DNA of 64,000 nucleotides, from NCBI RefSeq assembly GCF_002993885.1, contig NZ_CM009578.1, positions 1,119,251-1,183,250 of the forward strand. The letters run 5' to 3'. This document shows, piece by piece, positions 45,634 to 52,940 of the stretch. Source of the stretch: Sphingopyxis lindanitolerans. Lineage in GTDB: Bacteria; Pseudomonadota; Alphaproteobacteria; Sphingomonadales; Sphingomonadaceae. A program made the position numbers and the translations under genes. Positions within the stretch are counted from its first letter, which is position 1; each line of letters begins with the position of its first letter. The notes beneath the pieces are model-generated. The model did no database searches and was not told the DNA's origin. It saw only the letters and a program-made list of their open reading frames with translations.

Positions 45634-46668
45634 GTGATAGAGCGCGCGACCATGCAAGGGAACGGTGAAGATCACGCTAATGACGACACGCTGCCCGCCA
45701 CGGCGCGCGCGGTAGGCTTTGCCTCGCCCTTCGACCGCGCCGAGTGGTTCGACCTGCTCGCCGCGCATGGCTTTGCGGAACAGGGACGGCACGACGCGCG
45801 CGGCGACTGCGGGGCGGTATCGGCATGGCTGCCGCTGCGCCTTGAAAAGCCGGGGCATGTTTCGGGGCTGACCTGCTGGTATAGTTTCGCGATCCGGCCG
45901 CTCTACGACGGCCCGGCGCATCCCGGCGAGCGCGGCGAGGCCTTGCGCGACCTGTTCGCGCGGCTGCGGGGACGCGCCGCACGCCTGACGCTCTATCCGG
46001 TGCCCGCCATCGACGGCCTGCCCGGCGACCTCGCAATCGCGCTCCGCGCGGCGGGCTGGTGGGTCAAGGCGGCCCCCGCGGGCGACCGCCACTGGCTCGA
46101 CCTGGCGGGCCTGACGCACGATCTATGGTGGGACGGCCGCCCCGGCGCGCTGCGCAACACGGTGAAGCGCAAGGCGAAGAAGGGCGTCGTCGATATCGCA
46201 CTCTTCACCCGCTTCGACGCCGACGCCTGGGCCGCTTATGAAACCATTTATGCCGCGAGTTGGAAGCCCGAGGAAGGCGACCCCGCGCTGCTGCGCGCCT
46301 TTGCCGAGGCCGAATCGGCGCGCGGTACCTTCCGCATGGGGCTCGCCCGCATCGACGGAACCCCCGTCGCCGCGCAATATTGGACGGTCGAGGACGGCAC
46401 CGCCTTCATCCACAAACTCGCGCATGTCGAGGACAGCCTCAAGGCCTCGCCCGGCACCCTGCTGTCGGCGGCGCTGTTCCGCCATGTCATCGAGGTCGAC
46501 GGCGTGACGCGCGCCGATTTCGGCACCGGCAACGACGCCTATAAGCGCGACTGGATGAACCGGCACGACCGGCTATGGCGCATCGAGGCTTTCAATCCGG
46601 CGCGGCTCGCGGCATGGGGACCGGCATCAAAAGCCTTTGCCCGCTCGCTGCTCAGGAAAGACATATGA
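45634..46668 (+). CDS. GNAT acyltransferase of the exosortase A system
   Basis: The 344-residue protein belongs to the PF13480-like double-GNAT group: GALRNTVKRKAKKGVVDI, YAASWKPEEGDPALLRAFAE, ARIDGTPVAAQYWTVEDGTAFIH cut into strands, and ADFGTGNDAYKRDWM. It lies directly upstream of the ACP with a four-base overlap, so the two likely work together. The start is GTG 45634 after AGGAG; TTG 45631 and ATG 45652 are alternatives. Only 17 bases separate it from the divergent ligase gene. Confidence 0.85.
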   Translation: MIERATMQGNGEDHANDDTLPATARAVGFASPFDRAEWFDLLAAHGFAEQGRHDARGDCGAVSAWLPLRLEKPGHVSGLTCWYSFAIRPLYDGPAHPGERGEALRDLFARLRGRAARLTLYPVPAIDGLPGDLAIALRAAGWWVKAAPAGDRHWLDLAGLTHDLWWDGRPGALRNTVKRKAKKGVVDIALFTRFDADAWAAYETIYAASWKPEEGDPALLRAFAEAESARGTFRMGLARIDGTPVAAQYWTVEDGTAFIHKLAHVEDSLKASPGTLLSAALFRHVIEVDGVTRADFGTGNDAYKRDWMNRHDRLWRIEAFNPARLAAWGPASKAFARSLLRKDI

Positions 46669-46925
46669 CCGATACCGTCGACGCCACCCTCCGCGCCCTG
46701 CTCGCCGACGTGCTCGGCCTCGGCGCCGACCGCGCCGCCGCGCTGACCGACGACAGCGGCCTGTTCGGCGAACTGCCCGAATTCGATTCCATGGCGGTCG
46801 CGACGGTGCTGACCGAGATGGAAGACCGGCTCGGCATCCTTATCGACGATGACGAGATCGACGGCGAAATTTTCGAGACCTACGGGCATCTTCTGGCCTT
46901 CTCTCAGCGCAAGGTCGCCGGTTGA
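46665..46925 (+). CDS. Acyl carrier protein of the exosortase A system
   Basis: The 86-residue acidic protein has the carrier-protein fold with the phosphopantetheine serine S42 in PEFDSMAVATVL. Unlike the fatty-acid ACP (LGADSLD) the serine is followed by Met-Ala-Val, as in dedicated carrier proteins. It overlaps the GNAT gene (ATGA). It may be loaded by the ligase at 44093 and serve the GNAT or FemAB enzymes. Confidence 0.9.
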   Translation: MTDTVDATLRALLADVLGLGADRAAALTDDSGLFGELPEFDSMAVATVLTEMEDRLGILIDDDEIDGEIFETYGHLLAFSQRKVAG

Positions 46926-46947
46926 CAGCCATCGCCTTCCTTCCATC

Positions 46948-47026
46948 CCGTCATCCCGGCGAAGGCCGGGATCTCGCCGTCGCTGGAAACGCCACGGCGA
47001 GATCCCGGCCTTCGCCGGGATGACGG
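46948..47026. repeat. Palindromic repeat, family C
   Basis: A 79-bp palindrome (CCGTCATCCCGGCGAAGGCC / GGCCTTCGCCGGGATGACGG) fills the only gap in the rightward operon, between the ACP and hydrolase 2 genes, and ends 20 bases before the hydrolase start. Confidence 0.92.
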
Positions 47027-47046
47027 CAGAAGAGAGGGTGCTTATC

Positions 47047-47727
47047 ATGGCGGCGGATGTTCTCGAACATCATCTCCGCATCGCCCCCTCCGGCGCGCCC
47101 CGCGCCACCGTCCTGATCGTCCCGCCGCTATTCGACGAAGCGAACCGGCTGCGCCGCACGCTGGTGCTCGCGATGCGCGCACTCGCCGAAAAGGGGTTCG
47201 CGGCGATCCTGCCCGACCTGCCGGGCCAGAATGAAAGCCTCGTCGCGCTCGCGGATGTCGATCTGGACCGCTGGCAGGCGGCGCTCGCCGATGTTTCGGC
47301 GGGCCTCGCCGGTCCCGTCATCGTCGCCTCGATCCGCGGCGGCGCACTGATCGATCATCGCGCCAAGGCCGCCGCCTGGTGGCGCCTCGCGCCCGTCGGC
47401 GGCGCTTCGCTGCTGCGCACGATGATGCGCGCGCGCGTCGCCGCCGATCGCGAGGCCGGGGTCGAATCGTCACTCGACAGCCTGCAGGAAGCCGCCGGGG
47501 CCGCGCCGCTGCTGCTCGCCGGCAACGCGCTGTCGCCCGCGATGGTCGCGCAGCTTGGCCGCGCCGAAGCCCAGGACGTCGCGCCGCTGCGCAGCGTCGG
47601 CCTCGGCGCCGAGGGCATCACCGGAACGCCGCTCTGGCTGCGCGCCGAGCCGGGCGAGGACGCCGCCATGGCCGCCGCGATCGCCGCCGACATCGCCGCG
47701 TGGAGCCAGACATGCGGCATCAGCTAA
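47047..47727 (+). CDS. Alpha/beta hydrolase of the exosortase A system, type 2
   Basis: The 226-residue protein has an alpha/beta hydrolase outline: TVLIVPPLFDEANRLRRTL, a typical strand-loop start, and AAILPDLPGQNES. At the expected nucleophile elbow it reads VASIRGGALI rather than GxSxG, so the standard serine site is not preserved. This matches the exosortase A hydrolase 2 group by position and shape. The ATG at 47047 follows GAGAGGG; an upstream ATG at 47020 lies in the palindrome. It overlaps the next gene by 16 bases. Confidence 0.83.
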   Translation: MAADVLEHHLRIAPSGAPRATVLIVPPLFDEANRLRRTLVLAMRALAEKGFAAILPDLPGQNESLVALADVDLDRWQAALADVSAGLAGPVIVASIRGGALIDHRAKAAAWWRLAPVGGASLLRTMMRARVAADREAGVESSLDSLQEAAGAAPLLLAGNALSPAMVAQLGRAEAQDVAPLRSVGLGAEGITGTPLWLRAEPGEDAAMAAAIAADIAAWSQTCGIS

Positions 47728-48500
47728 GCTTCGCCTGCGAAGGCGCCACCCTCGCCGCGAGCCTCGACGACGCGCCGGGCGCGACCGGCCTTCTCATCGT
47801 CTCGGGCGGTAACGAAATCCGCAGCGGCGCGCACCGCGGCATGGCGACGCTGTCCCAACGCATCGCCGAAGCCGGGCACCCGGTCTTCCGCTTCGATCGC
47901 CGCGGCATCGGCGACAGCGAGGGCGAAAACGCTGGCTATGCGAGCAGCGGACCCGACATCGCCGCCGCGATCGCGGCCTTTCGCGCGGCCGCGCCGCACG
48001 TCAACCGCATCGTCGGCTTCGGCAATTGCGACGCAGCGAGCGCGCTGCTGCTCCACCAGCCGCTACCGCTGGGCGCGCTGATCCTCGCCAACCCCTGGAC
48101 CTATGAGGAGAGCGAAGCGGAAACGGATGAACCCGCGCTGCCCCCGGCGAGTGCGATCCGGGCGCGCTATCTCGCCCGGCTTCGCGATCCGAAAAGCCTG
48201 CTGCGGCTGCTCAAGGGCGAAGTCGATGTCCGCAAATTGCGGCGCGGTCTCGCCGCGCTCGGCAAGGTGAAGCCGCCCGCCGCGCCCGACAGCCTGCCCG
48301 CCCGCCTCGATGCGGCGATGGCGGCGCTCGCCTGCCCCGCAACGATCTTGCTCGCGACCGGCGACCGCACCGCACAGGCGTTTGCGGAGAATTGCCGGTG
48401 GGCCGATATTCCGGTCGAACGCCTCGCCAGCGCGTCGCACAGCTTTGCGGGCGCGGATGCGGACTGGCTGGCGGCGCGGATATTGGAAAGGCTGGGCTGA
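47712..48500 (+). CDS. Alpha/beta hydrolase of the exosortase A system, type 1
   Basis: The 262-residue protein has the hydrolase fold with FDRRGIGDSEG and a nucleophile elbow GFGNCDAASALLL, which puts a cysteine (C106) where serine is usual; the C-terminal His is in SASHSFAG. This fits the exosortase A hydrolase 1 group, thought to act on a thioester or similar bond. It starts inside the end of hydrolase 2 and is the last gene of the rightward operon. Confidence 0.87.
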   Translation: MRHQLSFACEGATLAASLDDAPGATGLLIVSGGNEIRSGAHRGMATLSQRIAEAGHPVFRFDRRGIGDSEGENAGYASSGPDIAAAIAAFRAAAPHVNRIVGFGNCDAASALLLHQPLPLGALILANPWTYEESEAETDEPALPPASAIRARYLARLRDPKSLLRLLKGEVDVRKLRRGLAALGKVKPPAAPDSLPARLDAAMAALACPATILLATGDRTAQAFAENCRWADIPVERLASASHSFAGADADWLAARILERLG

Positions 48501-48527
48501 CGTCCGCTTTGGGGTGGGGAGCGGACG
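48501..48527 (+). terminator. Hairpin at the end of the rightward exosortase operon
   Basis: CGTCCGCT and AGCGGACG form an eight-base stem directly after the hydrolase 1 stop. No long T run follows, so termination is plausible but not certain. Confidence 0.5.
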
Positions 48528-48669
48528 TTGCCAGTTCCTCCCCGGAACGGGGAGGTGGCAGCCCGCAGGGCTGACGGAGGGGTCGAAACCTCTCGTCAGG
48601 ACGCACCGCTGCGACCCCTCCACCACCCTTCGGGCGGTCCCCCTCCCCGTTCCGGGGAGGAATTGGCAA
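48528..48669. repeat. Palindromic intergenic repeat, family A copy 2
   Basis: A 142-bp palindrome with ends TTGCCAGTTCCTCCCCGGAA and the reverse complement of TTGCCAATTCCTCCCCGGAA, plus the inner GGAGGGGTC / GACCCCTCC pair. The core matches copy 1 at 2901-3044. It lies between the converging hydrolase and trxB genes. Confidence 0.92.
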
Positions 48670-48707
48670 CGCCTGCTTCCGGTCGCTAACCGCCCTTCCG
48701 CGCCCCT

Positions 48708-49673
48708 CTACGCCTCCACCAGCGCCTTATACTCGGCCTCGGCCAAAAACCGCTCGGCGTCGAGCGCGGCCATGCAGCCCATGCCCGCGGCGGTCACCGC
48801 CTGGCGATAGACTTTATCGGTGACGTCGCCCGCCGCGAACACGCCGGGGATCGACGTCAGCGACGTGCCCGGCGTCACCTCCAGATAGCCGTCGCTGTCG
48901 AGCGGCAGCTTGCCCTTGAACAATTCGGTCGAGGGGCTGTGGCCGATCGCGACGAAGCCGCCGTCGGTCGGCTCGTGGCTCGCCGCGCCGGTGACGGTGT
49001 CGATCAGGTCGACCCCGACCAGCCCCGAAACGCCCTCCCCCGCGACGAAGCGATCGACGCGCTTGTTCCACAGAACCTTGATCTTGGGGTTCGCGTGCAG
49101 CCGGTCCTGCAGGATTTTTTCGGCGCGCAGATGGTCGCGGCGGTGGATCAGGGTCACATCGTCGCTGTGGTTGGTGAGGTAGAGCGCTTCCTCGACCGCG
49201 GTGTTGCCGCCGCCGATCACCACCACCTTCTTGCCGCGATAGAAGAAGCCGTCGCACGTCGCGCACGCCGACACGCCCTTGCCGCCGAGTTCCTGCTCGC
49301 CCGGAACCCCCAGCCATTTCGCCTGCGCCCCGGTCGCGATCACCAATGTTTCGGCGAGATAGACGTCGCCGCCGTCGCTGGTCAGCCTGAACGGGCGCTC
49401 CGACAGATCGACGTCGACGATCATGTCCCAGATCATGGACGTCCCGACATGCGTCGCCTGCGCGGTCATCTGTTCCATCAGCCACGGGCCCTGGATCACC
49501 TCGGCGAAGCCGGGATAATTTTCGACATCGGTGGTGATGGTGAGCTGCCCGCCCGGCTGAAGCCCCTGCACGACGATCGGCTGCATCCCCGCGCGCGCGG
49601 CATAGATGGCGGCCGACAAGCCGGCCGGGCCGGAGCCGAGGATGAGCATTTTGCTGTGGTGCGTGGCGGGCAT
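48708..49673 (-). CDS. trxB: Thioredoxin reductase
   Basis: The 321-residue flavoprotein reduces thioredoxin with NADPH. FAD motif GSGPAGLSAAIYAARAG (13-29), redox pair C137ATC140 in the NADPH domain (GGGNTAVEEALYL near 158-170) and the C-terminal GVFAAGDVTD are all present, and the length is standard. ATG 49673 was preferred over an in-frame ATG at 49700 because PATHHSKMLILG is the normal start. Confidence 0.95.
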   Translation of the reverse strand: MPATHHSKMLILGSGPAGLSAAIYAARAGMQPIVVQGLQPGGQLTITTDVENYPGFAEVIQGPWLMEQMTAQATHVGTSMIWDMIVDVDLSERPFRLTSDGGDVYLAETLVIATGAQAKWLGVPGEQELGGKGVSACATCDGFFYRGKKVVVIGGGNTAVEEALYLTNHSDDVTLIHRRDHLRAEKILQDRLHANPKIKVLWNKRVDRFVAGEGVSGLVGVDLIDTVTGAASHEPTDGGFVAIGHSPSTELFKGKLPLDSDGYLEVTPGTSLTSIPGVFAAGDVTDKVYRQAVTAAGMGCMAALDAERFLAEAEYKALVEA

Positions 49674-49783
49674 GGGAGTCCTTCGGGTTCGAATCTGCAC
49701 ATGATCTGGGGATCACCGCACGCGCTAGCAAGGGTGCGAAGGCAAACCAAGGGGTGCGAGCCACTCAGCTATGGCGAAGCGAC

Positions 49784-50752
49784 TTATCTCGTCCCTTCGC
49801 AATAGCCTGGAATCCATTTGGGCCGCGACGCCGGGGTCACCGGCGAAAGCCTGTGCGACCGGTAATAAGGCAGAGTGACGTTCACCAGATCCGAATAAAA
49901 TTGCCGGTCGCACGGATTTCCGGCCCACGTTCTTTTGATCGTCTTTCCCTCCGTCCCATAAAGGTAGAAAATCGTGGCGACCTTGTTGGCCTGGTTGATC
50001 GCGAGCCGGTTATAGAAGGTCTTCCATTGCGAATCATTCCACCATCCAGCGTCGGTGCCAGGGTGTGGGCGCTTCCCAATGGGCCTGCCCGGCGTAGCCC
50101 AAATGACCGAATAGATCGGTTTGGACGTTTCGGTCAGACGCTGAACGATCTCCCCATAATCCTCTTCGGACGACAGATAGGGATCGATCACCCAACCATC
50201 AGTCGCGATCGATCCAACCCACCCCAAATCGACGTGCCCGGCCTTCGACTGCATCGCGATCCATTGCAAGAATTGACGTTTGGGGAAACTCTGTTTGGCC
50301 GCGCGATATAATCTATTGAGATAGGTGATCTTGTTGGCGCTCAGGCCATTTTCTTCGTCAAAAGAGATGGCCTCGATCGGCGTGCCTTCGAGTTTGTCGA
50401 GAACGGACAACAACTCTGCCTCAACCTCCTCATAAGGCGGCAGATCTTCGGCACCCCTGCGCTGATCGTAATTACGAATGAATTCGAAATCGATGAGGAT
50501 CGGATTGCCGTTCTCGGCCAGCTTGCGAATGAGCGCGACCTGCGGGTCGATGGCCCCTACCGTATAGTAGCGAACGATGAGCCGCGGAAAATGCTTTCCC
50601 ACGTCGGGGTCCCAATCCTTCACTTCATACGCATAAATTCCAGGCATCTGCCAGTCGGCGGCGCGCGCCTCGCCGATCAGGCCGGGAGCGATCAAGGCCG
50701 CAACGAGGGCCAGCGCCATGCGGAATCGCGAAACGGGGCGTGTCATGACCAT
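49784..50752 (-). CDS. Secreted protein of unknown function, low G+C
   Basis: The 322-residue product has a signal peptide ending GEARA (about residue 31). The remainder alternates strand and helix like a TIM barrel (LIVRYYTVGAID, ILIDFEFIRN, AISFDEENGL, WIAMQSKAGHVDLGW, WVIDPYLSSEEDY, YSVIWATPG), so a glycosidase-like fold is possible, with the acidic FDEEN as a candidate site. No family was recognised. Base composition differs from neighbours: three sampled 60-base lines (49981, 50281, 50341) count 48-52% G+C. ATG 50752 follows GATGGAG. Likely acquired. Confidence 0.8.
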   Translation of the reverse strand: MVMTRPVSRFRMALALVAALIAPGLIGEARAADWQMPGIYAYEVKDWDPDVGKHFPRLIVRYYTVGAIDPQVALIRKLAENGNPILIDFEFIRNYDQRRGAEDLPPYEEVEAELLSVLDKLEGTPIEAISFDEENGLSANKITYLNRLYRAAKQSFPKRQFLQWIAMQSKAGHVDLGWVGSIATDGWVIDPYLSSEEDYGEIVQRLTETSKPIYSVIWATPGRPIGKRPHPGTDAGWWNDSQWKTFYNRLAINQANKVATIFYLYGTEGKTIKRTWAGNPCDRQFYSDLVNVTLPYYRSHRLSPVTPASRPKWIPGYCEGTR

Positions 50753-50837
50753 TTTCACTCCATCATTCGATACGGCGCGAATAGCATCGCGCGGGTGAGC
50801 CGGTGATGAATATCGGGATCCCGCATCGCTCCCATTT

Positions 50838-50863
50838 ACGAATGGTCAGCCCGCACCATTCGT
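50838..50863. promoter_or_regulatory. Perfect 9-bp inverted repeat in a divergent gap (possible operator)
   Basis: ACGAATGGT and ACCATTCGT flank eight bases in the space between the unknown secreted protein and the methyltransferase. It could be an operator for a dimeric regulator of either gene. Confidence 0.4.
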
Positions 50864-50890
50864 GCCAAACATCGGTGGGGAGATGGGCCG

Positions 50891-51517
50891 ATGGCGAGCT
50901 GGTGGGAACGTCATGGAGTGCCGCGACTGATCAAATGCGCCTGTTCGCAGGGGCAGATCATGAAAGCGCGCAGCAAGGTCGTGCCGCACGCCGCGGGCGA
51001 CGTTCTGGAACTTGGCTGCGGCGGCGGCATCAACATGGAATTCTATGATCCGGCGCGGATCAACAGCTTCACCGGGCTCGACCCCTCGCCCGAACTGCTC
51101 GCGATGAGCCGCGCGGCGGCGGCGGCGCGCGGGATGGCGGCCGATATCCAGGGCGGGGTCGGCGAAGCGATGCCGTTCGACAGCGGACGCTTCGACACCG
51201 TCGTCACCACCTTCACCCTCTGCTCGGTCGCCGACCAGGCGGCGGTGCTCGCCGAGATTCGCCGCGTGCTGAAACCCGGCGGCACCGCGCTGTTCCTCGA
51301 ACATGGCGGCGCCCCCGATGCGGGGGTCGCGAAATGGCAGCGGCGGATCGAGCCGATCTGGAAACGCATCGGCGGCAATTGCCACCTGACCCGGCCGATC
51401 GGCGATGCTTACGAACGGGCGGGATTTTCGGTCGATCGGCAGGGCGCGGCCTATATGCCCAAAACGCCCCGCCCCTTCGGCTGGGTCGAATATGGCGCGG
51501 CGCGCGCGGCTTCATAA
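50891..51517 (+). CDS. Class I SAM-dependent methyltransferase (Methyltransf_11 type)
   Basis: The 208-residue protein has the SAM motif VLELGCGGGINMEFY (38-52), the acidic LDPSPELLAMS and the motif VLKPGGTALFLEHG. It resembles the phospholipid/ubiquinone-type small methyltransferases often annotated UbiE-like; the substrate is unknown. The ATG follows GGGGAGAT. It is 15 bases ahead of the caspase-like gene on the same strand. Confidence 0.87.
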   Translation: MASWWERHGVPRLIKCACSQGQIMKARSKVVPHAAGDVLELGCGGGINMEFYDPARINSFTGLDPSPELLAMSRAAAAARGMAADIQGGVGEAMPFDSGRFDTVVTTFTLCSVADQAAVLAEIRRVLKPGGTALFLEHGGAPDAGVAKWQRRIEPIWKRIGGNCHLTRPIGDAYERAGFSVDRQGAAYMPKTPRPFGWVEYGAARAAS

Positions 51518-51532
51518 GGGGGGGATAGCGAG

Positions 51533-52828
51533 ATGGTTCGTATCTGGCTTGTCATACTCACCGCCTGCTTTCTATTGGCCCCGACGGACGCCGAGGCGCG
51601 CAAGGTCGCGCTGATCATCGGCAACAGCGATTATGCGAACACCAGCCACCTCGTGAACCCGGCGAACGACATCAAGCTCGTCGCCGCATCGGCGCGGGCC
51701 GCGGGGTTCGACGATGTCACCGTCGCGCCCGACCTTGCGGTCAACGAGTTCCAGAAGGCGATGCGCGATTTTCGCCTCAAGGCCGAAGGCGCCGAGGTCG
51801 CGATGGTCTATTACGCCGGACACGGGATCGAGGCGCAGGGGAAGAATTGGCTGATCCCGACCGACGCGCAGCTCAAATCCGACCTCGACCTGCCCTATGA
51901 AGCGATCAATCTCGACCGATTGATGGAGTCGGTATCGGGGGCGCAGATCCGCATGGTGATTCTCGATTCGTGCCGCAACAATCCTTTCGGCCACACCTGG
52001 CGGTCGGGGACGCGCGCGGTGCAGACCGGGCTCGCGGGGGTCGAGGCCGACGATGTCCTCGTCATCTTCGCCGCCGGGCCGGGGCAGACCGCCGCCGACG
52101 GCACCGGCGCCAACTCGCCCTTTGCGACCTCGCTCGCCAAACGCCTGCCGCAGCCCGACCTGCCGGTGCAGTTGCTCGGCGGCGCGATCCGCGACGATGT
52201 GCTGGCCGCGACCGGCGGCCAGCAGCGACCGTTCGTCAGCGCGAGCATCACCGGAACGCCGGTCTATCTCGTCCCGCGGCCGGGCGCCGCCAACCGCTCG
52301 GCGATGGAAGAACTGATGTGGAAGGGCGCGGTCGCCGATAACAGCATCAGCGCCTTCAAATCCTATCTCACCGAATTTCCTTCGGGCAAATATGCGGCGC
52401 TGGCAAACGGCGGCATCGCACGGCTGACCCGCGATCCCAAGGCCCCCGCGCCCACGATGGCCGCCGCGCCGGTCCGGCCCGCGGGCCCCCAATATATCCT
52501 CTCGAACGTCCGCGTCGATTGCGTCAAGCTGACCGGCCGGCTGGGGCTCGGCCTGCCCGACCAGCTTTTCCTGCGCTTCAACACCGGCGAGCGTTTCCCC
52601 GAGGGTAAGAGCGAGATTTTCTCGATCAGGAAGGGCGAAAGCTGGGTCGTCGACAAGGCCTTCTCCTTCGACCAGCCGGTGAGTTTCCAGCTCCGCGAAT
52701 TCGACGACATCGGCGGCAGCGACCATATCGGCACCGTCGACCTGGGCAGCGAACCGGGGACGTTCACCAAGACGCTGACGGGGGACGCGAGCGACTATCG
52801 GGTGACCTATACGCTGACGGTGGGATAG
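51533..52828 (+). CDS. Secreted caspase-fold peptidase (C14)
   Basis: A signal peptide (MVRIWLVILTACFLLAPTDA) leads to a caspase p20-like domain (RKVALIIGNSDY; catalytic H97 in YYAGHGIE; catalytic C147 in LDSCRNNPF). After about residue 255 comes a Pro/Ala linker and a C-terminal beta-rich domain of about 110 residues (LSNVRVDCVKLTGR.., GDASDYRVTYTLTVG) of unknown function. The protein is likely periplasmic or surface-exposed. Substrates are unknown. Confidence 0.88.
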   Translation: MVRIWLVILTACFLLAPTDAEARKVALIIGNSDYANTSHLVNPANDIKLVAASARAAGFDDVTVAPDLAVNEFQKAMRDFRLKAEGAEVAMVYYAGHGIEAQGKNWLIPTDAQLKSDLDLPYEAINLDRLMESVSGAQIRMVILDSCRNNPFGHTWRSGTRAVQTGLAGVEADDVLVIFAAGPGQTAADGTGANSPFATSLAKRLPQPDLPVQLLGGAIRDDVLAATGGQQRPFVSASITGTPVYLVPRPGAANRSAMEELMWKGAVADNSISAFKSYLTEFPSGKYAALANGGIARLTRDPKAPAPTMAAAPVRPAGPQYILSNVRVDCVKLTGRLGLGLPDQLFLRFNTGERFPEGKSEIFSIRKGESWVVDKAFSFDQPVSFQLREFDDIGGSDHIGTVDLGSEPGTFTKTLTGDASDYRVTYTLTVG

Positions 52829-52852
52829 ACCCATAGGCTGAGTCAATGAGTG

Positions 52853-52940
52853 GTGTTCCCCCGCGAAGGCGGGGGTCCATCTCCGGCCGCGGCTATCCGG
52901 AACCGGCGGGAGATGGGCCCCCGCCTTCGCGGGGGAACAC
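52853..52940. repeat. Palindromic repeat, family F, overlapping the trhO 3' end
   Basis: An 88-bp palindrome with ends GTGTTCCCCCGCGAAGGCGG and its reverse complement, and inner GGTCCATCTCC / GGAGATGGGCC. Its right arm and loop encode the last 15 residues and the stop codon of trhO. Confidence 0.92.

Noticed and set aside
49784..50752. Low-G+C gene considered as part of a prophage or integrated island
   Set aside because: Neighbours on both sides (trxB, methyltransferase) are ordinary; there is no integrase, attachment repeat or tRNA next to it.
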